Positions 28,904 through 35,759 of a stretch of DNA of 64,000 bases are shown in pieces (position 1 is the first letter of the stretch; each line of letters opens with the position of its first letter). Under the pieces are notes generated by a model, which worked only from the letters and a program-made list of their open reading frames with translations, had not been told where the DNA came from and did not search any database. Position numbers and translations under genes: made by a program. The stretch is from NCBI RefSeq assembly GCF_023887685.1, contig NZ_JAMWMR010000021.1, positions 61,706 through 125,705 on the forward strand, written 5' to 3'. The stretch is from Streptomyces macrolidinus. Its GTDB lineage: Bacteria; Actinomycetota; Actinomycetes; Streptomycetales; Streptomycetaceae.

Positions 28904-29340
28904 ACCCTGTGCGTGCCGAACGGGGCGTCGCGGCCCACCACATGGTGGAGGTGAGCCGCGACGAGGCCCTGCGGCTGCTGGGCACGGTCGAGATGGGCCG
29001 GGTGGCCTTCACCGAACAGGCGCTGCCCGCGATCCGTCCGGTCAACCACGTGGTGGGGGACGACGGCACCATCGTGATCCGCACCCACACCGGCTCCACC
29101 CTGCTCGGGCACTCCCTGGCCTCCGAGGTTGTGGCCTACGAGGCCGACCGGATCGACCCGGTCACCCGCACCGGCTGGAGCGTCGTGGTCACCGGGGTCG
29201 CGTCCCGGGTGACCGCCCCCGACGACGTGGCCCGCTACCGGCGTCTGCTGGTCCCATGGGTCAACGCCGAGATGGCTCATGTGGTGCGCATCGTCCCCGA
29301 GTTGGTGGCGGGCTACCGCCTCGAAGCGGCGCCCTCCTAG
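28900..29340 (+). CDS. Pyridoxamine-5'-phosphate-oxidase-family flavin-binding-like protein
   Basis: A 146-residue protein with the split-barrel order of the PPOX/FMN-binding family: GTVEMGRVAFT, LPAIRPVNHVV, IRTHTGSTLLG, VVAYEADRIDP and GWSVVVTGVAS. Members bind FMN, F420 or heme, and some are linked to hypoxia regulons in actinobacteria. It starts with GTG inside the stop of the SLOG gene, so the two are translationally coupled and probably act together. Confidence 0.85.
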   Translation: MNPVRAERGVAAHHMVEVSRDEALRLLGTVEMGRVAFTEQALPAIRPVNHVVGDDGTIVIRTHTGSTLLGHSLASEVVAYEADRIDPVTRTGWSVVVTGVASRVTAPDDVARYRRLLVPWVNAEMAHVVRIVPELVAGYRLEAAPS

Positions 29341-29446
29341 GACGTCCGCCCTGGGGTGATGACACGTTCACACCCGTTCGAATCAAGGCGTTCTGCTGTG
29401 GGCTAAGCCTGTCGCGGTCGGGCGGGAGAGGCGACAGGATCGGGCC

Positions 29447-30142
29447 ATGCAGCCGATCTTCGTTCTCGTGCACAGCCCGTCCGTGGGCCCCTCGACCTGG
29501 ACCCCCGTGGCCGACCGTCTGACATCGGCGGGGTACCGGGTACAGGTGCCGTCGCTGCTGCACGTGGGTGAGGGTGCCCCGCCGTTCTGGCCCCGCGCCG
29601 TCGACGCCGTACGCGACGACCTGCGCCGGGTCCCGGCCGACACCCCGGTCGTCCTGGTCGCCCACAGCAACGCGGGCCTGTTCCTCCCGGCGATCCGCGC
29701 GGGCCTCGACCACCCGGTGGCCGCCTCGGTCTTCGTCGACGCCGCGCTGCCCGCCCGCGACGGCGAGACCCCGGTGGCCACGCCCGAACTGCTGGACTTC
29801 CTGCGCCCGATGGCCGTGCACGGCGTCCTGCCACGCTGGACCGACTGGTGGGACGAGGCGGACATCGCCCCCATGTTCTCCGACCCGGTGATGCGGAAGA
29901 CGGTCGTCGAGGAGCAGCCCACGCTGCCGCTGTCCTACTACGAGCAGCGCATCCCGGTCCCCGCCGGCTGGGACGACCACCCCTGCTCGTACCTGCTGTT
30001 CGGGCCGCCGTACGAGGAGCTCGCCGCCGAGGCGCGCGAGCGCGGCTGGCGCGTGGCACATCTGCCCGGCGAGCATCTCCACCAGATCATCGACCCCGCG
30101 GGCACGGCACGGCACCTCGTCGAACTCACCACGACGACGTGA
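29447..30142 (+). CDS. Alpha/beta hydrolase
   Basis: A 231-residue cytoplasmic alpha/beta-fold protein. The first strand and oxyanion turn read FVLVHSPSVGPSTW, the nucleophile elbow is VLVAHSNAGLFLP with Ser near residue 73, an acid follows VFVDAALP, and the His is in LPGEHLHQI. Substrate is unknown; the shape resembles small esterases. It is preceded by a 106-base gap and followed by a terminator, so it is probably monocistronic. Confidence 0.85.
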   Translation: MQPIFVLVHSPSVGPSTWTPVADRLTSAGYRVQVPSLLHVGEGAPPFWPRAVDAVRDDLRRVPADTPVVLVAHSNAGLFLPAIRAGLDHPVAASVFVDAALPARDGETPVATPELLDFLRPMAVHGVLPRWTDWWDEADIAPMFSDPVMRKTVVEEQPTLPLSYYEQRIPVPAGWDDHPCSYLLFGPPYEELAAEARERGWRVAHLPGEHLHQIIDPAGTARHLVELTTTT

Positions 30143-30165
30143 CCCGCCTCCGTACGGACGGCTGC

Positions 30166-30184
30166 TGCCCCGCCTGTCGGGGCA
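30166..30184. terminator. Terminator between convergent hydrolase and pyrophosphatase-like genes
   Basis: TGCCCCG at 30166-30172 pairs perfectly with CGGGGCA at 30178-30184 around a five-base loop. The stem abuts the stop codon of the minus-strand gene and lies 24 bases after the hydrolase stop. Confidence 0.65.
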
Positions 30185-30661
30185 CTAGTCAAGACATCCC
30201 GTCAGCCGCTCATAGGCACGGTGGGCGTCGGCCAGCAGGTGCTCGGCCTCGCTGCGGGTGCCGCAGTCGGTGACCTCGTAAGGGGTCCGTGGCTGCAAGC
30301 GGGTCAGGACGGCGGCCCAGGCGTCCAGGGCGGCGGGCCGGTGCGCCGGGTCGTCGGTGTCCGCCGAGCCGCCGACGCGCGGGTCCTCGGCCACGCACAG
30401 CAACACGCGAGCCACCGGGAGCGGCTGCGAGGAGGCCAGGTGCAGGACGGCCAGCGGCAGCGCCGGGACGGTGGCGCCGGGCAGGGCGGGTTCGGGCATC
30501 AGCACCAGGGCGTCCAGCGGGTGCCCCTCGTCCAGGGTGTCGGGGATGTGACCGTGCCCGACCGGCCGGCCGCCGGAGGTGAGACGGCCGGACACGACGT
30601 CGTCGACCGTACGGAGGGCGGACGAAGCGGTGGCATCGATGTCGACGGTGATCCGGAGCAT
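30185..30661 (-). CDS. Degenerate inorganic-pyrophosphatase-like protein
   Basis: A 158-residue protein with the outline of a family I soluble pyrophosphatase: GHIPDTLDEGHPLDALVL corresponds to the family block YGFIP...DGDPLDVLVL, followed by a PALPLAVLHL strand and a RVLLCVAEDP block. The metal-binding acid triad is damaged. The first Asp is Glu and the second is His (EGHPLD), and only the third remains. The N-terminal Glu/Lys active-site segment is not recognised. It therefore probably does not hydrolyse pyrophosphate efficiently. The ATG has GGAGG upstream. Role unknown; a binding protein is possible. Confidence 0.65.
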   Translation of the reverse strand: MLRITVDIDATASSALRTVDDVVSGRLTSGGRPVGHGHIPDTLDEGHPLDALVLMPEPALPGATVPALPLAVLHLASSQPLPVARVLLCVAEDPRVGGSADTDDPAHRPAALDAWAAVLTRLQPRTPYEVTDCGTRSEAEHLLADAHRAYERLTGCLD

Positions 30662-30836
30662 GTCCCGACCTCCTCACACACGGGTCCGGTCGGAAGCTGG
30701 TCGGAAGCTGAAGACCGGCGGTACACCCCTCCGCCGTATACCGGCAGTCTCCCGCCGTCCCTCCGGGGCGGCAACCATGGGCCGTCCGCGCCCCGCCCGA
30801 GCTGCGGGCCGCCCGAGGTCGGCGCATGGTAGTCGT

Positions 30837-31058
30837 ATGAGAGGGCGCCGTCCACCTGTGGTCGTACTGCCGCTGTCGCCGGACGGTGGTCGACGGGTCA
30901 CGATCCACGGCGAGCGCATGGGCATGGCGTACAGCCTGTTCGACGTGATGGACTTCCTGCACCGTGCCGGGCTGCCCACCACGGACACGGCCGTCGACGA
31001 CCCCGAACTGATCGAGTGGCGCGGCGGCGGACCCTACGACTGGAACGACACTCCGTAG
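30837..31058 (+). CDS. Short hypothetical protein
   Basis: A 73-residue frame with plausible third-position GC use, starting MRGRRPPVVVLPLSPDGGR and containing a beta-rich first half and a helix (AYSLFDVMDFLHRAG). No signal peptide or membrane segment is apparent. A good ribosome binding site is missing, which lowers confidence. A following inverted repeat overlaps its stop. No family recognised. Confidence 0.45.
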   Translation: MRGRRPPVVVLPLSPDGGRRVTIHGERMGMAYSLFDVMDFLHRAGLPTTDTAVDDPELIEWRGGGPYDWNDTP

Positions 31059-31101
31059 GGCGCACCCCGACCGTAGCGGCACACGTCGGCAGTCCCGCCC
31101 T
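31051..31101. terminator. Inverted repeat spanning two convergent stop codons
   Basis: CGTAGGGCG at 31051-31059 and CGCCCTACG at 31093-31101 are perfectly complementary, separated by 33 bases. Each arm contains one of the two facing stop codons, so the element could end both transcripts. The long loop makes it weaker than a compact terminator. Confidence 0.45.
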
Positions 31102-31588
31102 ACGCGTTCCCGCCTCCCGGCACCCGCAGTGTGAACCAGCCGACCTTGTGGCCGAACAGCCACACCAGCCCCAGATACAGATCCGGTGCGGCTTGCCGGA
31201 TCTCGTCCCGAACTCCCTGTGCCAGAAGGGATGTTCGGGAGTAGTCGACGACGATGCAGTCCTGTCCGTCCAGTTGGCTCGGTCCCACCGTGACCGTGCC
31301 GACGACGGCGAGCAGGTCCAGCGGTGTGAGCCGGTTGCTCAGATGGCCGTCCGGGCTGAAGAGCTTGCCGCGCCACAGGTTCAGTCCCACGAACACGGCG
31401 AGCAGCCGGGCTCCGACGCTCCCCGCCCAGGGGAGAACGGCCGTGCCCTCCATCGGGCCCTTGGGGATCTCACCGGGCGGGCTGGTACGGAAGATCTCCT
31501 CGAGTTCCTCTTCTTCGGCCTTCAGCAGCTCGATCTCGTCGAGTACCACGGTGGTCCTCCTGGCCGTCGCCATCGCCGTCACGCTCAC
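31100..31588 (-). CDS. Hypothetical protein with beta-rich GxWxG-like domain
   Basis: A 162-residue protein with an acidic helical start (DEIELLKAEEEELEEIF) and a beta-rich body with LNLWRGKLFSPDGHLSNRL and DCIVVDYSRTSLLAQGVRDE. The order of blocks resembles DUF4334/GXWXG-like proteins, perhaps binding a hydrophobic ligand, but I do not claim membership. The GTG at 31588 has a modest upstream purine tract; an ATG at 31573 is an alternative. No neighbours share its direction closely. Confidence 0.6.
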   Translation of the reverse strand: MSVTAMATARRTTVVLDEIELLKAEEEELEEIFRTSPPGEIPKGPMEGTAVLPWAGSVGARLLAVFVGLNLWRGKLFSPDGHLSNRLTPLDLLAVVGTVTVGPSQLDGQDCIVVDYSRTSLLAQGVRDEIRQAAPDLYLGLVWLFGHKVGWFTLRVPGGGNA

Positions 31589-31854
31589 ACCCCGTCTCTG
31601 ACCGCTGGGATCACCGCTTCACGCGATCCGCCGCGTGCTCCACCTTGACCGCGGGCGGCGGGGCCCACCACCGCTGGTGCGCTGAACGGCCGCACCGGTA
31701 GCCCCCGAGGTGGTGTGACGCACGCGCGCGAGGGAAGTCAGGGTGCGCCGGATGCTCCCGCGCGCCCCCCTTGTGGTAGTTCGCCGGGGACACCCGTGTG
31801 GGCAGTGTTCGTGGCGTAGTCACAACTTGGCGTTCTTGAAGGGACCTTGCGCAC

Positions 31855-32361
31855 ATGAACCGTCGCATCGCTCACCGGGCCGGGCTCGCCGTCTCCACCG
31901 CGCTGGTGACCGGCGGACTGCTGGCGGCCACGGCGCCCGCCGCCCTCGCCGCGCCCGCGAAGTACTCCCAGTCGGCCGCCGCCGGGGAGCTGCGGAAGGC
32001 GGGCGTCACCTGGACCTCCTCCGGCGGATGCAGCAACCGGAACAACTCGAAGTGCACCTCCTTCGAGCAGATCAACAGGACGACCGTGTCCGGGGTGATC
32101 GCCTTCAAGAGGGCGAGCCACTGCGCGGTGACCATCACCGGCGGCACGGAACGGGGGCACGCCGGCGGCACGTACAGCCACTGGAACGGCTACAAGGTCG
32201 ACGTCCGGGTGACCTCCTGCGTGGACAGGTTCGTGACCAAGTTCCACTACATCGGCGAGCGGCACGGTGACCGGGCGCGGCAGTACAAGTCACCCGCGGG
32301 CAACATCTACGCGCGCGAGGGCTCGCACTGGGACATCACCTACTACAACGGCAGGGCCTGA
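31855..32361 (+). CDS. Secreted protein with M15-peptidase-like zinc motif
   Basis: A 168-residue exported protein; the signal peptide ends near residue 33 (ALAAP). The mature part has GTYSHWNGYKVDV, which fits the His-x6-Asp arrangement of M15/hedgehog-type zinc peptidases (SHxxGxAxD), and near the end EGSHWDITYY, where the third ligand His is expected. Such enzymes cut peptidoglycan peptides. Three Cys lie in the mature part. Overall similarity is otherwise low, so the peptidase assignment is inference. A hairpin terminator follows directly. Confidence 0.6.
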   Translation: MNRRIAHRAGLAVSTALVTGGLLAATAPAALAAPAKYSQSAAAGELRKAGVTWTSSGGCSNRNNSKCTSFEQINRTTVSGVIAFKRASHCAVTITGGTERGHAGGTYSHWNGYKVDVRVTSCVDRFVTKFHYIGERHGDRARQYKSPAGNIYAREGSHWDITYYNGRA

Positions 32362-32371
32362 GCCCGAGCGA

Positions 32372-32399
32372 GGGGGCCCGGTGACGGCACCGGTCCCCC
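32372..32399. terminator. Terminator between convergent secreted-protein and rtcB genes
   Basis: GGGGG-C-CCGGTG (32372-32383) pairs with CACCGG-T-CCCCC (32388-32399), giving 11 base pairs with a single mismatch around a four-base loop. It starts 10 bases after one stop and ends 7 bases before the other. Confidence 0.7.
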
Positions 32400-32406
32400 A
32401 CGGCCG

Positions 32407-33834
32407 CTACCCCTTGACCACTCCGAGCGGCACCAGACGGGCCACCATGCGGGCCAGGCCCGCGCCCTCGGTGGCGCGGGCGACCGCGTCGACGTCCTTG
32501 TAGGCGTCCGGGGCCTCCTCCGCGAGCCCGCGCCAGGACGACGGCCGTACGGAGATGCCCCGCGACTCCAGGTCGCCGCGCAACTGCTCGCCGCGGACCT
32601 GGCGCAGCGCCTCGTGACGGCTCCACACGCGTCCCGCGCCATGGGCGGAGGACCAGAAGGCGTCGTTGCCGTCGGCGCCGACCATCACGTACGAGGCGGT
32701 GCCCATCGTGCCGGGCACCAGGACGGGATGCCCGGACTCGACGAGGCCCTCCGGAAGGGCCGGGTGGCCGGGGGGCAGCGCCAGGGTGGCTCCCTTGCGG
32801 TGGACGCACAACCGGCGCGGTACGCCGTCCACGTCATGGGTCTCGATCTTGGCGGTGTTGTGCGAGACGTCGTAGACCAGGTCCAGTCCCGCCTTCGCGG
32901 CGACGGCGAAGGCGTGGCGCGCGGCCTCGGCGAGCAGTTGCCGGTTGGCGCGGCCGTAGTTGGCGGCGGCTGCCATCGCCCCGAGATACCCGCGGCCCGG
33001 TGAGGAGACGACGGGCGCGCACGCGAGTTGCCGGTCGGGGAGCTGGATGCCGAACGAGCGCAGCGACTGGTCCATGACGCGGACGTGGTCGGTGCACACC
33101 TGGTGGCCCAGGCCGCGCGACCCGCAGTGGATCATGACGCACACCTGCCCGGTGTGCAGCCCGAAGACGGCGGCGGTCTCGGCGTCGTACACCTGCTCGA
33201 CGGCCTGTACTTCCAGGAAGTGGTTGCCGGATCCCAGGCTGCCCACCTGCTGCAGCCCCCGTTCCACGGCCCGCTGCCCGACATGCGACGGGTCGGCCCC
33301 TTCCAGGGCCCCTCGGTCCTCGCAGCGCTCCAGGTCGCGGGCCACGCCATGGCCGCACTCGACCGCGTACCCGGCCCCCTCGACCAGCAGCTTCTCCATC
33401 TGCGCCCGGCCGGACAGCTTCCACAGCCCGCCGCGCCCCGTGCCGCGCGGAACGGTGTCGCCGAGGAGATCCATCAGCGCGCGCATCCTGGGCGCCAGGG
33501 ACGTACGGTCGATGCCCGCGGCGAGCAGCCGTACCCCGCAGGAGATGTCGAATCCGACCCCGCCGGGCGAGACCACTCCCCCGGCGTCGACGTCGGTGGC
33601 GGCGACCCCTCCGATCGGGAAGCCGTATCCCCAGTGCACATCCGGCATGGCGTACGAGGCGCGCACGATGCCGGGCAGGGTCGCCACGTTGACGACCTGC
33701 TCCAGCGCCTTGTCCCCGACGGCCTGCGGCAGCAGCTCCTCGGTCGCGAAGACCACACCCGGCACCCGCATCCGGTCCTGCGGCTCGATCCGGAACCGGA
33801 ACGGGCCCTCCCGCACCAGCGTGATGTCGTCCAT
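32407..33834 (-). CDS. rtcB: RNA-splicing ligase RtcB
   Basis: A 475-residue GTP- and Mn-dependent ligase that joins 2',3'-cyclic-phosphate (or 3'-phosphate) RNA ends to 5'-OH ends. Metal and catalytic blocks are complete: MPDVHWGYGFPIGG, GGVGFDISCGVR with the metal Cys, SGNHFLEVQ, IHCGSRGLGHQV, YDVSHN and SSAHGAGR with the guanylylated-His region. The ATG at 33834 was chosen; an in-frame GTG lies four codons earlier. The activating cofactor archease is encoded upstream on the same strand with a DUF2267 gene between, so the three probably form one RNA-repair unit. Confidence 0.95.
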   Translation of the reverse strand: MDDITLVREGPFRFRIEPQDRMRVPGVVFATEELLPQAVGDKALEQVVNVATLPGIVRASYAMPDVHWGYGFPIGGVAATDVDAGGVVSPGGVGFDISCGVRLLAAGIDRTSLAPRMRALMDLLGDTVPRGTGRGGLWKLSGRAQMEKLLVEGAGYAVECGHGVARDLERCEDRGALEGADPSHVGQRAVERGLQQVGSLGSGNHFLEVQAVEQVYDAETAAVFGLHTGQVCVMIHCGSRGLGHQVCTDHVRVMDQSLRSFGIQLPDRQLACAPVVSSPGRGYLGAMAAAANYGRANRQLLAEAARHAFAVAAKAGLDLVYDVSHNTAKIETHDVDGVPRRLCVHRKGATLALPPGHPALPEGLVESGHPVLVPGTMGTASYVMVGADGNDAFWSSAHGAGRVWSRHEALRQVRGEQLRGDLESRGISVRPSSWRGLAEEAPDAYKDVDAVARATEGAGLARMVARLVPLGVVKG

Positions 33835-33903
33835 ACCCGTCACCACCCGTCGATGGGTCGCCGTCCCGGGCCGCGCGCTTCCGGACCCGGGCCGTCGGGC
33901 CGC

Positions 33904-34335
33904 TCAGGAGGCCGGTTGGAGAAGGAGGTTCCGGATGCCGTGCGGGACCTGTTCCAGCGCGGCCTCCAGTTGTCCGGGAGAGACCCGCTCATGGACGGCG
34001 GTGGTGACCGCCGCGGCCATCTCGGGAACGTCCTCGACGGAGACCCTGGCTTCCTGTGAGAAGCGGTTCACATAGCCGTCGCGGTCGTACTTGATCGGGA
34101 CGACGCTGGGGTTCCAGCCGTCGTAGTAGGCGCCGCGCATCACCTCGGGAAGCTGGGCGGCGAAGTGGGCGGCCACATCGACGGTGAGCCGGTCCCTGAG
34201 CGTGTGCAGCCAGGTCCGTAGGACCCGGTGGGCGAGATGGCGGTCCTCGGTCCCCATACTCTCGGCCACCGCCTTCAGCCACACGTTCGCGGTGTGGACG
34301 GTGTGGTTGAAGTCCGACGGGTGTGTGGCGGACAT
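33904..34335 (-). CDS. DUF2267 protein
   Basis: A 143-residue all-helical protein of the DUF2267 family. The family pattern is seen as a first helix with FNHTVHTANVWLKAVAESMG, RVLRTWLHTLRDRLTVDVAAHFAAQLPEVMRG (quoted in part) and YYDGW. Function is unknown in the family, though members commonly occur among stress genes. The ATG at 34335 has GGAAGGGGAAGAC upstream, the same leader sequence that precedes the PucR gene. It sits between archease and rtcB, which suggests but does not prove a link to RNA repair. Confidence 0.85.
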   Translation of the reverse strand: MSATHPSDFNHTVHTANVWLKAVAESMGTEDRHLAHRVLRTWLHTLRDRLTVDVAAHFAAQLPEVMRGAYYDGWNPSVVPIKYDRDGYVNRFSQEARVSVEDVPEMAAAVTTAVHERVSPGQLEAALEQVPHGIRNLLLQPAS

Positions 34336-34566
34336 GAGTCTTCCCCTTCCGGTGCGCCCGTGGGATCCGGGCGGTTCGCGGAATACGGCCCCTGGGCGGA
34401 CGCGGGCTTCTCGCCCTGCTGTGCTCGCCCCTGTGTGGAAGAGACGGTGGCTTCGGCGGCTCCACGCGCACCTGCCCCGTGGCGTCCATCGTAGGGCGCG
34501 GGGCACCGGTCGGCAGCCGCACCGGGGTGGCGCGGGCGGACGGCGGACGGGCGGTGGCGGCAGCGC

Positions 34567-34983
34567 TCAGACGTCGAGTGTCACCGCGCAGGTCCAGCCC
34601 TCGGGCCCCGGACGGAAGTCGAGCTGGTGCAGCGTGACCGCCTTCGGTACGGCTCCCGTCGACGGCAGTGTGTCGATGTCGGCCATCCACAGACCGACGC
34701 GCACACCGTCCGCGACCGCGACCGGTGTCACCTCGACCGGGATCTCCCCCTCGGTGTCCAGCCGGTAGAGGATCTCCTCCAGCAGGGCCACGAGCACGTC
34801 CTCGTCCCGCTCCCCTCGCACCACGACCTCCCTGTCCCGGACCCCGACCGCCCCGGTCAGATCCAGGAACGACTCGCAGACGGCCCGTACCGCCTGCGCC
34901 AGACACTCCTCGCGGGTCGGGGCCCACGCCTCCACCCGCAGGTCCGCGGTGTGCGGAACACCGCGATGGCCGCTGCTCCGCAT
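34567..34983 (-). CDS. Archease, RtcB cofactor
   Basis: A 138-residue protein of the archease family, which speeds RtcB guanylylation and turnover. The signature HRGVPHTADLRVEAWA opens the protein, with the acidic metal-binding part near LWMADIDTLP and the terminal Asp in CAVTLDV. Length and block order are standard. The ATG has AGGGAGACGCC upstream. It is followed by the DUF2267 gene (231-base gap) and rtcB. The gap is long enough for an internal promoter, so co-transcription is not certain. Confidence 0.92.
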   Translation of the reverse strand: MRSSGHRGVPHTADLRVEAWAPTREECLAQAVRAVCESFLDLTGAVGVRDREVVVRGERDEDVLVALLEEILYRLDTEGEIPVEVTPVAVADGVRVGLWMADIDTLPSTGAVPKAVTLHQLDFRPGPEGWTCAVTLDV

Positions 34984-35022
34984 GGCGTCTCCCTGTGGGT
35001 GGGTCCGTACGAGCCTCGGCCG

Positions 35023-35310
35023 CTATCCGTGGTGATGCGGAACCATGGCTCCACCACCGGCCCGCACCGCCTCCACCACCTCCTGGTGCAGCTCACGGCT
35101 GTCCCGCTCCGACGGGCACGGCACGGGGCTGCCGGCGAGGGTGTACCACTGGGAGGCGCCGCTGTACTGGACCGCCACATCGATCTGATGGCCGTCCCAG
35201 GTGGTGTGCACGGTCAGGTCGCCCGTCACTGTCCCGGCCTCGTCGGTGCGGGCTCCGCCCGGTCCGGTGAACACCCCCGTCGTCGTCCATGATGCCCACA
35301 GCATGACCAT
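35023..35310 (-). CDS. Small hypothetical protein upstream of archease
   Basis: A 95-residue protein with a beta-rich first half (LWASWTTTG, TGDLTVHTTWDGHQIDVAVQY) and a helical end (HQEVVEAVRAGGG) finishing in three His. The ATG at 35310 has GGAAGGAAGG upstream; a second ATG two codons later is also usable. It ends 39 bases before the archease start and may be the first gene of the RNA-repair unit. No family recognised. Confidence 0.6.
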   Translation of the reverse strand: MVMLWASWTTTGVFTGPGGARTDEAGTVTGDLTVHTTWDGHQIDVAVQYSGASQWYTLAGSPVPCPSERDSRELHQEVVEAVRAGGGAMVPHHHG

Positions 35311-35759
35311 CAGCCTTCCTTCCTGACCGCGGGCACCGTTCCGCACGGTTCACCACGGGAACCTCGCCCTCGGGGTTCTGGTTCCATGGTGGCCCCACCA
35401 CGCCGACCCGGCCCCACCACGGAGGCGCTCGAGGGTTTCCTTGGTGAGATGGCGAAGCGGCACGCGAGGTGCCCCGCCGAAAGGCGAACTCCCCCACATG
35501 GGTGTAGTTATTCACCCCAACGGCCCACAGAATCAGGGAAGAGCACCCCCCAGAGCGTTACGGTCGTGCCATCGTGATCGATTACGAGTGACAACCAGAT
35601 GATGTTCGACAGAATCTGCAACGAACCGCTTGACGATCCGCTGATACAACGCGACCTCGTGGCTTCCGGACCATCCGGATCGGCCATGACCGACGCGAGG
35701 GCACCGGACCGGTCACCTTTGGCCGATGGTCATCAAACATCCTCAAGGAGCTTGCAGCG
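35311..35759. promoter_or_regulatory. Regulatory region in front of the diaminopropionate/polymer operon
   Basis: No gene is supported in these 449 bases. A perfect palindrome TGGTGG-CC-CCACCA lies at 35387-35400. The stretch around 35500-35650 is clearly less GC-rich than its surroundings, has a GGGTG/CACCC repeat around TAGTTATT, and contains a TTGACG at about 35629. The promoter of the five-gene operon is most likely here. I cannot fix the -10 box. Confidence 0.5.

Noticed and set aside
35629..35655. Complete -35/-10 promoter starting at TTGACG
   Set aside because: No acceptable -10 hexamer at 16-19 bases; only the general regulatory region was annotated.
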